A stretch of DNA of 64,000 nt from DATBVX01 sp963810775 (GTDB lineage: Bacteria; Pseudomonadota; Gammaproteobacteria; Steroidobacterales; Steroidobacteraceae), in assembly GCA_963810775.1 (NCBI GenBank), contig CAWEOT010000007.1, forward strand, positions 189,152 through 253,151. The letters run 5' to 3'. This document shows positions 16,760 through 24,369 of the stretch, piece by piece; positions within the stretch are counted from its first letter, which is position 1; each line of letters opens with the position of its first letter. Position numbers and translations under genes: made by a program. The notes beneath the pieces are model-generated. The model saw nothing but the letters and a program-made list of their open reading frames with translations. It made no database searches and was not told the DNA's origin.

Positions 16760-17164
16760 TCATTGCCCGGACGGCTGCTTCGAAGGAGTTTCGATGACAG
16801 ATGTGCGACTCACCCGAGTCTTGTGAGTCTTGGGTGCCAGGGTCCTGCTGAGCAGATTTCTCGCCTTCGCCTGCCCGTCAACAGCCTCATCGGGTTCTGC
16901 TGTCAGCGGTAGACGCTCATATTGCGTGCGGCTCACTTGGGCCGCGAGGGTGGACCCCTCAATCATGCGCCGAGCCTGCTCGTGGCCGTCTTGAGCGATC
17001 ACTCGGGCTGCTGCGTCGACCAGCGGCTTAACTTCGGTCCTGGGCTCTGAGCGCTGAAGTAGTTGCCTTGCCTGCTCCTGACCATCGGCATTTGCGACCC
17101 CTGCCGCGATACCGAGCAATGCCAGCGCAAGACCAGTGACTGCGAATTTAGGATTACGGGACAT
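16760..17164 (-). CDS. Exported protein with three DGxxxAR repeats, MarR-adjacent
   Basis: 134 residues. Start at 17164 after TTGGAGAAACACC. Signal peptide about 1-26 (VTGLALALLGIAAGVANA). The mature protein contains three spaced copies of one short motif: DGQEQARQLLQRSE, DGHEQARRMIEGST and DGQAKARNLLSRTL, with basic linkers between, then a Thr/Lys-rich tail. No enzyme motif seen. It follows the marR-type gene by 51 bases, and a perfect GTGTATATACAC palindrome lies upstream of its start, so it is very probably a target of that regulator. Periplasmic; function unknown. Confidence 0.7.
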   Translation of the reverse strand: MSRNPKFAVTGLALALLGIAAGVANADGQEQARQLLQRSEPRTEVKPLVDAAARVIAQDGHEQARRMIEGSTLAAQVSRTQYERLPLTAEPDEAVDGQAKARNLLSRTLAPKTHKTRVSRTSVIETPSKQPSGQ

Positions 17165-17185
17165 GGTGTTTCTCCAATGAAGTGA

Positions 17186-17197
17186 GTGTATATACAC
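17186..17197. promoter_or_regulatory. MarR-type palindromic operator
   Basis: GTGTATATACAC, a perfect 12-base palindrome in the 51-base gap between the marR-type gene and the DGxxxAR-repeat gene. A closely related palindrome lies in front of the marR-type gene itself (17670-17683). Confidence 0.6.
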
Positions 17198-17215
17198 GTA
17201 TATGATCAAAAAAAA

Positions 17216-17665
17216 TCAACTCTTGCGTGAGAGCGCGGTCGCGACCGAAAGGTGATCCTGCATCGCCTTCCAATGCTCCGAGCCCATCCCCTTGATGACC
17301 TGGGCCTGTGCTTTTTGCCACAACGGGTAGGCCTCTTTCAGGGCTGCGGCGCCGGCGCGGGTAATGCTGATTTCCCGCTCGCGGCGATCGTCGCCTGCAT
17401 CAATCCGAATCAAACCTTGTTTCTCCAGGAGCCTGAGATTGCGAGTCAAAGTCGTCCGATCCGTAACCGTCGCGTTCGCCAGCCGCGTGAGCGTAATGGG
17501 GCTCATCGCCATGGTCGCCCCCAGGATGCTGAACTGCGTGATGCGCAGGCCGGAAGGGCGCAACGTATCGTCGTAGAGCTGGGTGATGGCTCGCGCAGCC
17601 CTGCGAACGCTGCCGCAGATACAGGTTTCATGCGCTCCGCGGGCCAATGTCTTTGGATCAGGCAT
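17216..17665 (-). CDS. MarR-family transcriptional regulator
   Basis: 149 residues. Winged HTH domain: ITQFSILGATMAMSPITLTRLANATVTDRT includes the HTH, and LIRIDAGDDRREREISITRAGAA is the wing with the family-typical DxRxR region. Cys16 and Cys18 near the N-terminus (ETCICGSV) could respond to oxidants or metals, but this is inference. MarR proteins are dimeric repressors released by small ligands. Palindromes of the TGTATATAC type lie directly upstream of this gene and of the next gene, indicating autoregulation. The nearby MFS remnant at 17683 fits an ancestral marR-transporter pair. Confidence 0.9.
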   Translation of the reverse strand: MPDPKTLARGAHETCICGSVRRAARAITQLYDDTLRPSGLRITQFSILGATMAMSPITLTRLANATVTDRTTLTRNLRLLEKQGLIRIDAGDDRREREISITRAGAAALKEAYPLWQKAQAQVIKGMGSEHWKAMQDHLSVATALSRKS

Positions 17666-17669
17666 AATA

Positions 17670-17683
17670 GGAGTATATACACC
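17670..17683. promoter_or_regulatory. MarR-type operator at its own promoter
   Basis: GGAGTATATACACC, palindromic in 12 of 14 positions, begins 5 bases upstream of the regulator's start codon (17665). It would overlap the ribosome-binding or transcription start region and block expression. Core GTATATAC is identical to the site at 17186-17197. Confidence 0.55.
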
Positions 17684-17889
17684 TAATAATCCAAGTCAAA
17701 TCTTTTCGGGGCGCTATTCAGATTCCCGCGATCTTCCAGTTCCCGTTCGGCTCGCGGTCGAAGTAAACCGTGGTCGAGGAATGCCACCACGTAGCAGAGG
17801 ATCAGAAACGGAATCAGCCGCAGCGTGACCTTGCGCAGCGTCTGCGATGTCAGGTCCGCGGTGGTCCCCGCCAATTCCATCGGGTTCAC
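17683..17889 (-). pseudogene. N-terminal fragment of an MFS transporter
   Basis: 68 codons. Residues about 15-42 (TLRKVTLRLIPFLILCYVVAF followed by LD) match the first transmembrane helix of MFS carriers of the aromatic-acid/hexuronate group, where the text normally continues with Arg and a second helix. Here it breaks off after AFLD into unrelated residues and stops. Only about 15% of such a gene remains, so it is not functional as a carrier. It lies upstream of the marR-type gene on the same strand and ends at that gene's operator. Confidence 0.6.
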
Positions 17890-17913
17890 GCTCTGCGTGA
17901 GGAGGACAGATCG

Positions 17914-18165
17914 TCAGTTCTTCGCGCGCTTTCCGCCGCTATCCAGGCAGTCCTTCATCGTCTGGTACGCGCGGAAGTGATCGGTCTTCGCGAAGGACGC
18001 ATCGCTGCTGTCGTGACAGATGTCGTTGCGGGATCTCTTGATGATGTTGGGGTCATCGGTGTCCCACAGAGCCTTGTCCTTGTCTGCGGGATGCGCCGTC
18101 TGACCGCAGGCCAGTACGAGTAAGGTCGTCGCGAGAAGACTAGTAGCAAGCGTTGCAATCTTCAT
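17914..18165 (-). CDS. Small lipoprotein, unknown
   Basis: 83 residues. Start at 18165 after GGGGGACACC. Lipobox LVLAC at about 16-20. The mature part contains two more Cys (NDICHDSSD and MKDCLDSGG), probably one disulfide, and helical segments. Reminiscent of small periplasmic proteins with a conserved CH motif, but no family was recognised and there is no CxxCH haem site. The M20 peptidase gene lies 32 bases upstream on the same strand, so the two may be co-transcribed. Confidence 0.65.
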   Translation of the reverse strand: MKIATLATSLLATTLLVLACGQTAHPADKDKALWDTDDPNIIKRSRNDICHDSSDASFAKTDHFRAYQTMKDCLDSGGKRAKN

Positions 18166-18197
18166 GGTGTCCCCCAGTTTGGATGCCACCTGGCCGC

Positions 18198-19508
18198 CTA
18201 TTTGCCGTTGATCAACTCGAGCGCCGCCAGCGTCTCTGCCAACACCGCGGTGCGCAGCGTGCGCTCGCGGTCCGGCGCGAAGAGCGATGAGTGCAACGAG
18301 GGCAACGGGGGGCCGCCCGCCTGCGAAGCGGCAACCTTGGCCTGCTCCACCGCGCCCACCTGCAGATAGACACCCGGCACGCCCGCGCCGACGAATTCGC
18401 TGAAGTCCTCGGCGCCCATTTCGGGCACTGATTGCAGCACATTGTCCGCGCCGAGCGCCGCACGCAGAGCGTCGGTCACTCGCGCTGTGAGCGCCGGATC
18501 GTTGTACGTGGCCTTGGTGCTCTCGACGACTTTCACCAGCGGCTCCTTCGGCGCGCGCGCTGCGGCCGCTTCCGCCTTCGCGATGCGCTCGATCGCAGCG
18601 ATCAACCGCTCGCGCACCTCGGACTTGTACGAGCGCACGGTGAGCTGCAGTTTCACTTCGTCGGGGACGATGTTGTGCTTGGTGCCGCCATGGAATGAGC
18701 CCACGGTAATCACCGCCGGGTCGAGCGGATTGTTCTCGCGCGCCACCACCGTCTGCAGCGCGACGACGAACCGCGCGCCAATCACGACCGGGTCGATGGT
18801 GGTCTGCGGATAGGCGCCGTGGCCACCGCGGCCATAGATCGTCACATCGACGGCGTCTGCGTTCGCGTAGATGAATCCCGGCAGCACGCTCACCGTACCT
18901 GACGGGGTGTCGTCCTGGTCATGAATGCCGAGCGCGGCATCGGGCTTGGGAAACTTCTGGAAGAGGCCCGCCTCGAGCATCATCTTCGCGCCGACGATGC
19001 GCTCCTCAGCGGGCTGGCCGATGAACATGAGCGTGCCCTTCCAGAGGTCCTTCGACTTGGCGAGGATCGTGGCGGTGCCGATCCAGGTCGCCATGTGCAC
19101 GTCGTGCCCGCAGGCATGCATCACCGGTACCTCGACGCCTGAATCATCGTGCGTCGTGACCTTGCTCGCGTACGGCAGTCCCGTCTGCTCGCGCACTGGC
19201 AGCGCATCCATGTCGGTGCGGACCATGAGCGTCGGCCCCGGTCCGTTCTTCAGGATCGCGACGATGCCGTGACCACCGAAGTTGGTCGTCACCTCGTAGC
19301 CGAGTTTGCGCATGCGCTCGGCGAGCTTCGCGGCGGTTTTCTCCTCGTGCAGTGAGAGCTCGGGGTTCTTGTGCAGGTCGATGTAAAGGCTGTCGATCTG
19401 GGGATAGAGCGCGTCGATGTCGGCGCGCACGCGGGCGACGACGGCGTCAGAAGCTGCGAACGCGTCGCCTGCGATCAGGGCGCAAAGAAGCAGGAGGGCG
19501 GCTTTCAT
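18198..19508 (-). CDS. Exported M20-family amidohydrolase/peptidase
   Basis: 436 residues. Signal peptide about 1-18 (ALLLLCALIAGDAFA). M20D-type amidohydrolase domain: metal site residues in MHACGHDVHMA, AEER, and the late HSSLFAPD; catalytic-dimerisation insert with GRGGHGAYPQTTIDP; MGAEDFSEF motif near 365. Such enzymes cleave N-acyl amino acids, indole-acetyl or hippurate-like amides, or dipeptides using two metal ions (one Cys ligand in ACGHD is typical). The signal peptide places it in the periplasm. Start is ATG 19508; an in-frame TTG just before it is less likely. Divergent from the GT20 gene. Confidence 0.9.
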   Translation of the reverse strand: MKAALLLLCALIAGDAFAASDAVVARVRADIDALYPQIDSLYIDLHKNPELSLHEEKTAAKLAERMRKLGYEVTTNFGGHGIVAILKNGPGPTLMVRTDMDALPVREQTGLPYASKVTTHDDSGVEVPVMHACGHDVHMATWIGTATILAKSKDLWKGTLMFIGQPAEERIVGAKMMLEAGLFQKFPKPDAALGIHDQDDTPSGTVSVLPGFIYANADAVDVTIYGRGGHGAYPQTTIDPVVIGARFVVALQTVVARENNPLDPAVITVGSFHGGTKHNIVPDEVKLQLTVRSYKSEVRERLIAAIERIAKAEAAAARAPKEPLVKVVESTKATYNDPALTARVTDALRAALGADNVLQSVPEMGAEDFSEFVGAGVPGVYLQVGAVEQAKVAASQAGGPPLPSLHSSLFAPDRERTLRTAVLAETLAALELINGK

Positions 19509-19689
19509 CAATCAGACCCCGTAGTTGTTGTTGTGGGTGTAGGCGTCGCCCAATGATGACGAAATTCGTCACGCCGCGCAGCGTTTTTGCGGGCCGTGAT
19601 ACCAAATTCAGACTGCCGCGCGACTGATTTCAGATCGTCCGCTTCCTATCATCGCCGCGTCGCTTACGACTGCCAGGGACGAGGTTCAA

Positions 19690-21468
19690 ATGCCCAGGGC
19701 GATCACACTCAAGCCATCGGACCGGGGCCAGCCGGTCGCCCGCGATTATCGCGTCGTCGCTGCTGCAACTTCGGGACTCGGGATAGCACTTCTCGGCGTG
19801 TCAGCCGCCTGGTGGTTGCTCCGCCGGTGGACCGGGCATCTCGTTGGCGACATTCGCGACCAGCGTCTCCTGGACGACCGAAAGTCGCCGCGCTTCTCGA
19901 CTCCGATTCTTTCACAGGTCCGCGATGCATTGCGCGAGGCGGAAGAGCGCCAGCGTCTCGAAATCGATTACCGTGAAAACTGGACGCCACAGGCACTACA
20001 GCACGTCGTGCAGGAAACCCTCTCATCGCCGCAGATCATCGTGGCTTCGAACCGTCAGCCCTACATTCACGAGCGTGATGCAACTGATGCTCTGCATGTG
20101 CAAGTCCCTGCCAGCGGCATGGTCAGCGCGCTCGAGCCCGTGATGCGCGCGTGCTCGGGGACCTGGGTGGCGCACGGTAACGGCAGCGCGGATCGCGAGG
20201 TCGTCGACCGGTGCGACAGGCTGCGAGTGCCCGAAGATGATCCCGCCTATGCACTGCGACGGATCTGGCTCACACAGGAAGAGGAGGAGGGCTACTACTA
20301 CGGATTCGCAAACGAAGGCCTGTGGCCGCTCTGTCACCTCGCGTACGTGCGGCCCGCGTTTCGCGAGTCGGACTGGCGTAGTTACGAAGCCGTCAACCGC
20401 AAGTTCGCCGCCGCGATCGTGAGCGAAGCGAGAAGCGATCGGCCGGTCGTCCTCGTGCAGGACTATCATCTGGCGCTCGTGCCGAGGCTGATCCGGCGCC
20501 GCAAGCCTGAGGCGACGATCGTCCTCTTCTGGCACATCCCCTGGCCCAATGCCGAAGCGTTCGGCGTCTGTCCGTGGAAGTGCCGGATCCTGCAGCACAT
20601 GCTTGGTGCCGATATCCTGGGCTTTCACACGCGGCATCACTGTCAGAACTTTCTCGCAACCGTGGATCGCTACCTCGAGTGCCAGATTGACCATGAGCAG
20701 ATGACAGTGACTTACCAGGGCCACGTGTGTCATGTGACGCCCTATCCGATTTCCATCGAATGGCCGCCGCGCCTGCTCGGCACCTTGCCCGACGTCGAAA
20801 CAACGCGGGCACAGATCCGAGCGCAGTACGGCATCGCGGATCGGGTGAAGCTCGGACTCGGCGTTGAGCGGTGGGATTTCACCAAGGGAATCGTCGAGCG
20901 TTTCCACGCGATTGAGGCCCTGCTCGATAGCAATCCGAAGCTAAGGGGTCGCGTGTCGTTGCTCCAGGTGGCGGCGCCTTCACGCAGCAAGTTGCCCGCG
21001 TACCAGGCCCTGCAGCGGCGCACCCGAAGCGAGGCGGAGCGCATCAATCTGAAGTTCGGAACCGAAGACTGGAAACCGATCGTCCTCATCGATCAGCACC
21101 AGGAACCGGCGCGGGTGTTCGAGCTCTATCGCGCCGCGGACTTCTGCCTCGTCAACAGCCTGCACGATGGCATGAATCTGGTGGCCAAGGAATTCGTTGC
21201 CGCGCGGGATGATGAGGACGGCGTTTTGATATTGAGCAGGTTTGCCGGCGCCTCACGTGAGCTGGTCGATGCGCTGCTCGTCAATCCGTTCGATGTGGAA
21301 GACACGGCGAACGCGATCCACACCGCGCTCGATATGTCGCGTAACGAGCGCCGGGCCCGCATGCAGCTCATGCGCCGTGCGGTGAAGGAAAACAATGTCT
21401 ATCGCTGGGCGGGCCGAATGCTGATGGACGCGGCGCAAATCCGTCACCGCCAGGCATTGGCCTCCTGA
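19690..21468 (+). CDS. Membrane-anchored GT20 glycosyltransferase (trehalose-6-phosphate synthase-like)
   Basis: 592 residues. A transmembrane helix at about 25-45 (TSGLGIALLGVSAAWWLL) and a charged linker precede a complete GT20 domain (about 115-590). Motifs aligned with OtsA: QDYHLALVPRLIRRR, FFxHIPxP-like FWHIPWPNAEAFG, VERWDFTKGIVERF (Arg and Lys that bind phosphate), GMNLVAKEFVAARDDEDG and LSRFAGASRELVDALLVNPFD. The N-terminal nucleotide loop reads ASNRQPYIHE.., with SGMVSALEP in place of the usual GGL. The acceptor region FANEGLWPLCHL differs from E. coli OtsA, so glucosylglycerol-phosphate or another acceptor is possible. No phosphatase gene is adjacent. Confidence 0.85.
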   Translation: MPRAITLKPSDRGQPVARDYRVVAAATSGLGIALLGVSAAWWLLRRWTGHLVGDIRDQRLLDDRKSPRFSTPILSQVRDALREAEERQRLEIDYRENWTPQALQHVVQETLSSPQIIVASNRQPYIHERDATDALHVQVPASGMVSALEPVMRACSGTWVAHGNGSADREVVDRCDRLRVPEDDPAYALRRIWLTQEEEEGYYYGFANEGLWPLCHLAYVRPAFRESDWRSYEAVNRKFAAAIVSEARSDRPVVLVQDYHLALVPRLIRRRKPEATIVLFWHIPWPNAEAFGVCPWKCRILQHMLGADILGFHTRHHCQNFLATVDRYLECQIDHEQMTVTYQGHVCHVTPYPISIEWPPRLLGTLPDVETTRAQIRAQYGIADRVKLGLGVERWDFTKGIVERFHAIEALLDSNPKLRGRVSLLQVAAPSRSKLPAYQALQRRTRSEAERINLKFGTEDWKPIVLIDQHQEPARVFELYRAADFCLVNSLHDGMNLVAKEFVAARDDEDGVLILSRFAGASRELVDALLVNPFDVEDTANAIHTALDMSRNERRARMQLMRRAVKENNVYRWAGRMLMDAAQIRHRQALAS

Positions 21469-21610
21469 CCGCATAGGCGAGGCCGAGTCCGGCGGGTCCG
21501 GCCCTCACGCCCGTGTAAAGAGAGTAGGGTGACCTGCGCGAGCGGGTGCGCTCAGTGCGCTGTGGAAAGGCGCAACTGATAACCTGTCTCGAACAACAGG
21601 AGCACACCAC

Positions 21611-21997
21611 ATGCTCACCGCCACTTGCCACTGTGGAGCCCTTCGGGTCGAAGTGCCACGAAGGCCACGCACTCTGACTGACTGTAACTGCTCGATCTGT
21701 CGCCGCTACGGCACGTTATGGGCGTACTACAAGGCGTCCACTGTGCGGGTGGTCGGCGCGTCACGCACCAAGGACGGATACTCCTGGGGCAGGAAAGCGC
21801 TCAGGTTCGTCAGGTGCAGCACCTGCGGGTGCATCACGCACTGGGAGGCCGTTCACCCGAAGAAGGGTAGTTACGTGGGCGTCAACTGGCGAAACTTCGA
21901 GCCTGGCCTACTCGTAAAAACTCATCTCCGGCTGCTCGACGGCGCGGGCAAGTGGAAGGAACGGTATGTGAACCGGCTGCCACACGGCGTGGTCTAG
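21611..21997 (+). CDS. GFA-family zinc protein
   Basis: 128 residues after a good ACAGGAGCACACCAC site. The Mss4-like fold has all expected Cys zinc ligands: CHCGAL near the N-terminus, CNCSICRRYG, and CSTCGC near 72. GFA proteins were first described as glutathione-dependent formaldehyde-activating enzymes, but many members bind other adducts. Cytoplasmic. It precedes the alpha/beta hydrolase gene by 33 bases on the same strand; no alcohol dehydrogenase or hydrolase of the formaldehyde pathway is adjacent, so the substrate is uncertain. Confidence 0.88.
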   Translation: MLTATCHCGALRVEVPRRPRTLTDCNCSICRRYGTLWAYYKASTVRVVGASRTKDGYSWGRKALRFVRCSTCGCITHWEAVHPKKGSYVGVNWRNFEPGLLVKTHLRLLDGAGKWKERYVNRLPHGVV

Positions 21998-22030
21998 TGG
22001 CGGTTCTACGGTAGCGGACCCCCGCCAAAC

Positions 22031-22918
22031 ATGAGTTATCAGCCGCGCCGACCGCCGCGCCACGAGATGCTCGTCATTCGGGGTGTGCGCCATCACGTGA
22101 CGCGCTGGGGACCGAACAGCGATTCGCCAATACTTTTTTTGCATGGGTGGATGGATACCGCCGCGACGTTCCAATTCGTCGTGGACTGCATGTCGGATCA
22201 GTCGCCGTGTGTGGCACTCGACTGGCGGGGATTCGGACACAGTGATTGGGAGCCGAACGGCTACTGGTTTCCAAACTACCTGGCTGATCTCGATGAGCTG
22301 CTGCACTTGATCACTCCGCATCAGCCCGCGCGTCTGGTCGGTCACAGCATGGGAGGCAACGTGGCGAGTCTCTATGCCGGAGTGCGGCCCGAACGCGTAG
22401 AGCGCCTGGTGAACATCGAGGGCTTCGGACTGCCACGCACCTCCCCAGACCAGGCGCCGGAGCGTTATCGCGAGTGGCTCGAGGAACTGCACTACATGCC
22501 TGACTTCGCGAGCTATGCCTCTTTTGATGAGCTGGCGGGCGCCCTGATGCGACGGAATCCCCGGCTCGATCCCGAGCGCGCACAGTTCATCGCACGCAGC
22601 TGGGGAGTCGAGCACCGTTCCGAGATCAGGCTGCGTGCCGATCCGCGCCACAAGCTCGTTAACCCGGTTCTGTATCGACGCGACGAGGCAGAGGCCTGCT
22701 GGCGTCGCGCGAGCGTGCCGGTGCTGCTACTGCTGGGCGCGGAGTCCGAACAGCGGGCACGGCTGGGAGACGACGGTAGCGATGCCCATCTTCGCGAGGT
22801 GTTTCAAGACCTGCGCATCAAGACGATCGCGGGTGCCGGACACATGCTGCATCACGAACGACCGGAAGAAGTGGCACGGCTGATCGAGAAGTTCCTGCAA
22901 AGCCCAACATCCCGCTGA
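22031..22918 (+). CDS. Alpha/beta-fold hydrolase
   Basis: 295 residues, no signal peptide. Oxyanion loop FLHGWMDTAATF, DWRGFGHS after strand 4, nucleophile elbow GHSMGGN (Ser near residue 108), and catalytic His in GAGHMLHHE near 278. Asp is probably in the LGAESEQR region. This is the haloperoxidase/esterase-like subgroup; substrates cannot be predicted. The next 100 bases may hold a remnant of another peptidase on the opposite strand. Confidence 0.88.
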   Translation: MSYQPRRPPRHEMLVIRGVRHHVTRWGPNSDSPILFLHGWMDTAATFQFVVDCMSDQSPCVALDWRGFGHSDWEPNGYWFPNYLADLDELLHLITPHQPARLVGHSMGGNVASLYAGVRPERVERLVNIEGFGLPRTSPDQAPERYREWLEELHYMPDFASYASFDELAGALMRRNPRLDPERAQFIARSWGVEHRSEIRLRADPRHKLVNPVLYRRDEAEACWRRASVPVLLLLGAESEQRARLGDDGSDAHLREVFQDLRIKTIAGAGHMLHHERPEEVARLIEKFLQSPTSR

Positions 22919-23010
22919 TCAACATCAAACGCCGCCAGCATCTCCGCCAACGCCAGGTTGATCCAAGCGCGCATGTGGTCTCGCCAAGCATCGAGTATGT
23001 ACAACGACGC
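22916..23010 (-). pseudogene. Possible C-terminal remnant of an M20-type peptidase
   Basis: Read on the minus strand, a short stretch (HASLYILD.., then LALAEMLAAFDV) resembles the C-terminal end of the M20 enzyme at 18198-19508 (HSSLFAPD.., LAETLAALELI), and the DNA near 22916-22955 is similar to 18208-18247. It has no start and is cut by the HicA gene. The similarity is short and found by eye only. Confidence 0.25.
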
Positions 23011-23059
23011 GTGACAAATCGGTGCAGATCGGCGCGCTGGCCCAGCGAACAATCCGCGG

Positions 23060-23320
23060 ATGGTTTCCGCAGGAAGGACGCTGGAGCAGGTACTCACGGC
23101 GCGGTCGGATGCTAATATCCGCTTCAGTGAGCTACGGCGTCTCTTAGCTCGCTTGGGCTTCTCGGAAAGGATTCGTGGCGGCCACTTCATCTACACGCGC
23201 GAAGGCATCGCCGAGATCATCAATCTTCAGCCAAAAGGTGGAAAGGCAAAGCCGTATCAAGTGCGACAGGTGCGCGGCCTGATAATCAGGTACACGCTGA
23301 AGTTGGAAGATGAAGAGTAA
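23060..23320 (+). CDS. hicA: HicA-type mRNA interferase toxin
   Basis: 86 residues. The dsRBD-like fold is recognisable: SELRRLLARLGFSERIRGGHFIY with the catalytic His in the GGH position (family GSH), then INLQPKGGKAKPYQVRQVRGLI. HicA toxins cut mRNA and tmRNA; HicB neutralises them. The gene overlaps hicB by 11 bases. About 20 residues before the domain are unusual for HicA, so the true start may lie downstream of 23060. The order toxin then antitoxin is the common one. Confidence 0.85.
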   Translation: MVSAGRTLEQVLTARSDANIRFSELRRLLARLGFSERIRGGHFIYTREGIAEIINLQPKGGKAKPYQVRQVRGLIIRYTLKLEDEE

Positions 23321-23522
23321 GTACGAAATCACGATTTACTGGAGCGACGAGGACCAAGCGTACATTGCGGCCGTCCCCGATCTGCCTGGTTGCATGGTGG
23401 ACGGTGCGTCCTATCACGAGGCGCTCGCTGCGGCTGAACGGGCGATCGAGCTTTGGATTCAAACCGCCAAGGAGATCGGGAGAGAGATTCCGCAGCCCGG
23501 TGCGCGACGGTTCTCAGCATAG
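23310..23522 (+). CDS. hicB: HicB-type antitoxin, short form
   Basis: 70 residues. The partial RNase H-like fold shows IYWSDEDQAYIAAVPDLPGC and GASYHEALAAAERAIELWI, diagnostic of HicB. No C-terminal DNA-binding domain is attached, so transcriptional autoregulation must be weak or depend on another protein. It overlaps the hicA 3' end, ensuring coupled translation. Confidence 0.88.
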   Translation: MKSKYEITIYWSDEDQAYIAAVPDLPGCMVDGASYHEALAAAERAIELWIQTAKEIGREIPQPGARRFSA

Positions 23523-23573
23523 CGTCGCGGCGGATCGGGTGCGGCGCGCGCCCTATCAGGAAGGAGGTCTCCG

Positions 23574-23942
23574 ATGTTCAAGAAAGTCGCATTCACGATG
23601 TACCCGATCACGGACGTGGCTCGGGCGCGCAAGTTCTATGAGGAAACCCTCGGCCTCAAGCGCGGCTCGATGGGCAATCAGGGCGAGCACTACTGGATCG
23701 AATACGACTTTCCGGGCGGCGGCTGCCTCGGCCTCACCAACTTCATCCCCGATGAGCCGAGCGACAAGGCGGGCGGCACGATCGCGCTCGAAGTCGAGGA
23801 TCTCGACAAGCTCATGACGGACCTCAATGCCAAGGGTGTCACCTTCAAGGGCGGTGTAATCGACAGCCCCGTCTGCCGCATGGCCGTGTGCCTCGACTCA
23901 GAGGGCAATTCGATCCTGCTGCATCAGCTCAAGCCGAAATGA
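23574..23942 (+). CDS. VOC (glyoxalase/bleomycin-resistance) family protein
   Basis: 122 residues after AGGAAGGAGG. One complete beta-alpha-beta-beta-beta module pair: VAFTMYPITDVARARKFYEETLGL, then GGTIALEVEDLDKLMTDLNAKG and CLDSEGNSILLHQ. Metal-ligand positions have Glu in GEHYWIEYD and Glu in DSEGN..LLHQ region. VOC proteins act on diverse substrates such as glyoxal adducts, catechols and antibiotics, so no reaction is assigned. It follows hicB by 51 bases. Confidence 0.85.
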   Translation: MFKKVAFTMYPITDVARARKFYEETLGLKRGSMGNQGEHYWIEYDFPGGGCLGLTNFIPDEPSDKAGGTIALEVEDLDKLMTDLNAKGVTFKGGVIDSPVCRMAVCLDSEGNSILLHQLKPK

Positions 23943-24050
23943 AGCGCCCAACTCCCGTCCGTCCCAGCGGGCGCGAAGCGTTGGCTTTTGAACCGGGGCA
24001 AGCGGAAAATCGCGGAACCTTCACGTCACCTCTGCAGCCGGAGAGCGATC

Positions 24051-24308
24051 ATGCGGCGATCAGCTTTGGGCGTGTTCCTGGTAGTGATCACGGCGGGTTG
24101 TGCGCAAACCCCCTCTGAGCCTCAATACGAGCCTAAAAATACAACTGCTGCATCGACTACAAAGAAGAATTGCGCGTCGACAGGCAGCCACGTCAAAAAG
24201 AATTGCTCTCCTTCGGGTTCGTATTCCAACGCCGAAGCGATGAGGACGCAGAATACGAGCGTCACTATTCGCAAGGGCTCGACGGCTCAGACGGGCGACA
24301 ATAAGTAG
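24051..24308 (+). CDS. Small lipoprotein with KKNC repeats
   Basis: 85 residues. Start at 24051. Lipobox TAGC at about 15-18. The mature chain is Ser/Thr/Asn-rich and probably disordered; it holds two copies of a KKNC motif (KKNCASTGSH and KKNCSPSGSY) 11 residues apart. No family recognised. The stop codon lies inside a short direct repeat that also marks the end of the convergent aldo/keto reductase gene. Confidence 0.6.
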   Translation: MRRSALGVFLVVITAGCAQTPSEPQYEPKNTTAASTTKKNCASTGSHVKKNCSPSGSYSNAEAMRTQNTSVTIRKGSTAQTGDNK

Positions 24309-24369
24309 CGCACGATCTCGGCGCGCCGTCAGCCGAGCGACTCGAAGTAGCGCACCATCTCGGCGCGCC
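24305..24369. repeat. 23-bp direct repeat at the end of the aldo/keto reductase gene
   Basis: 24305-24327 and 24347-24369 differ at one position of 23 (core GCGCACNATCTCGGCGCGCC), 42 bases apart. The second copy encodes part of the reductase C-terminus on the minus strand; the first lies beyond its stop codon. It looks like a small slippage duplication of the gene end. Confidence 0.7.
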
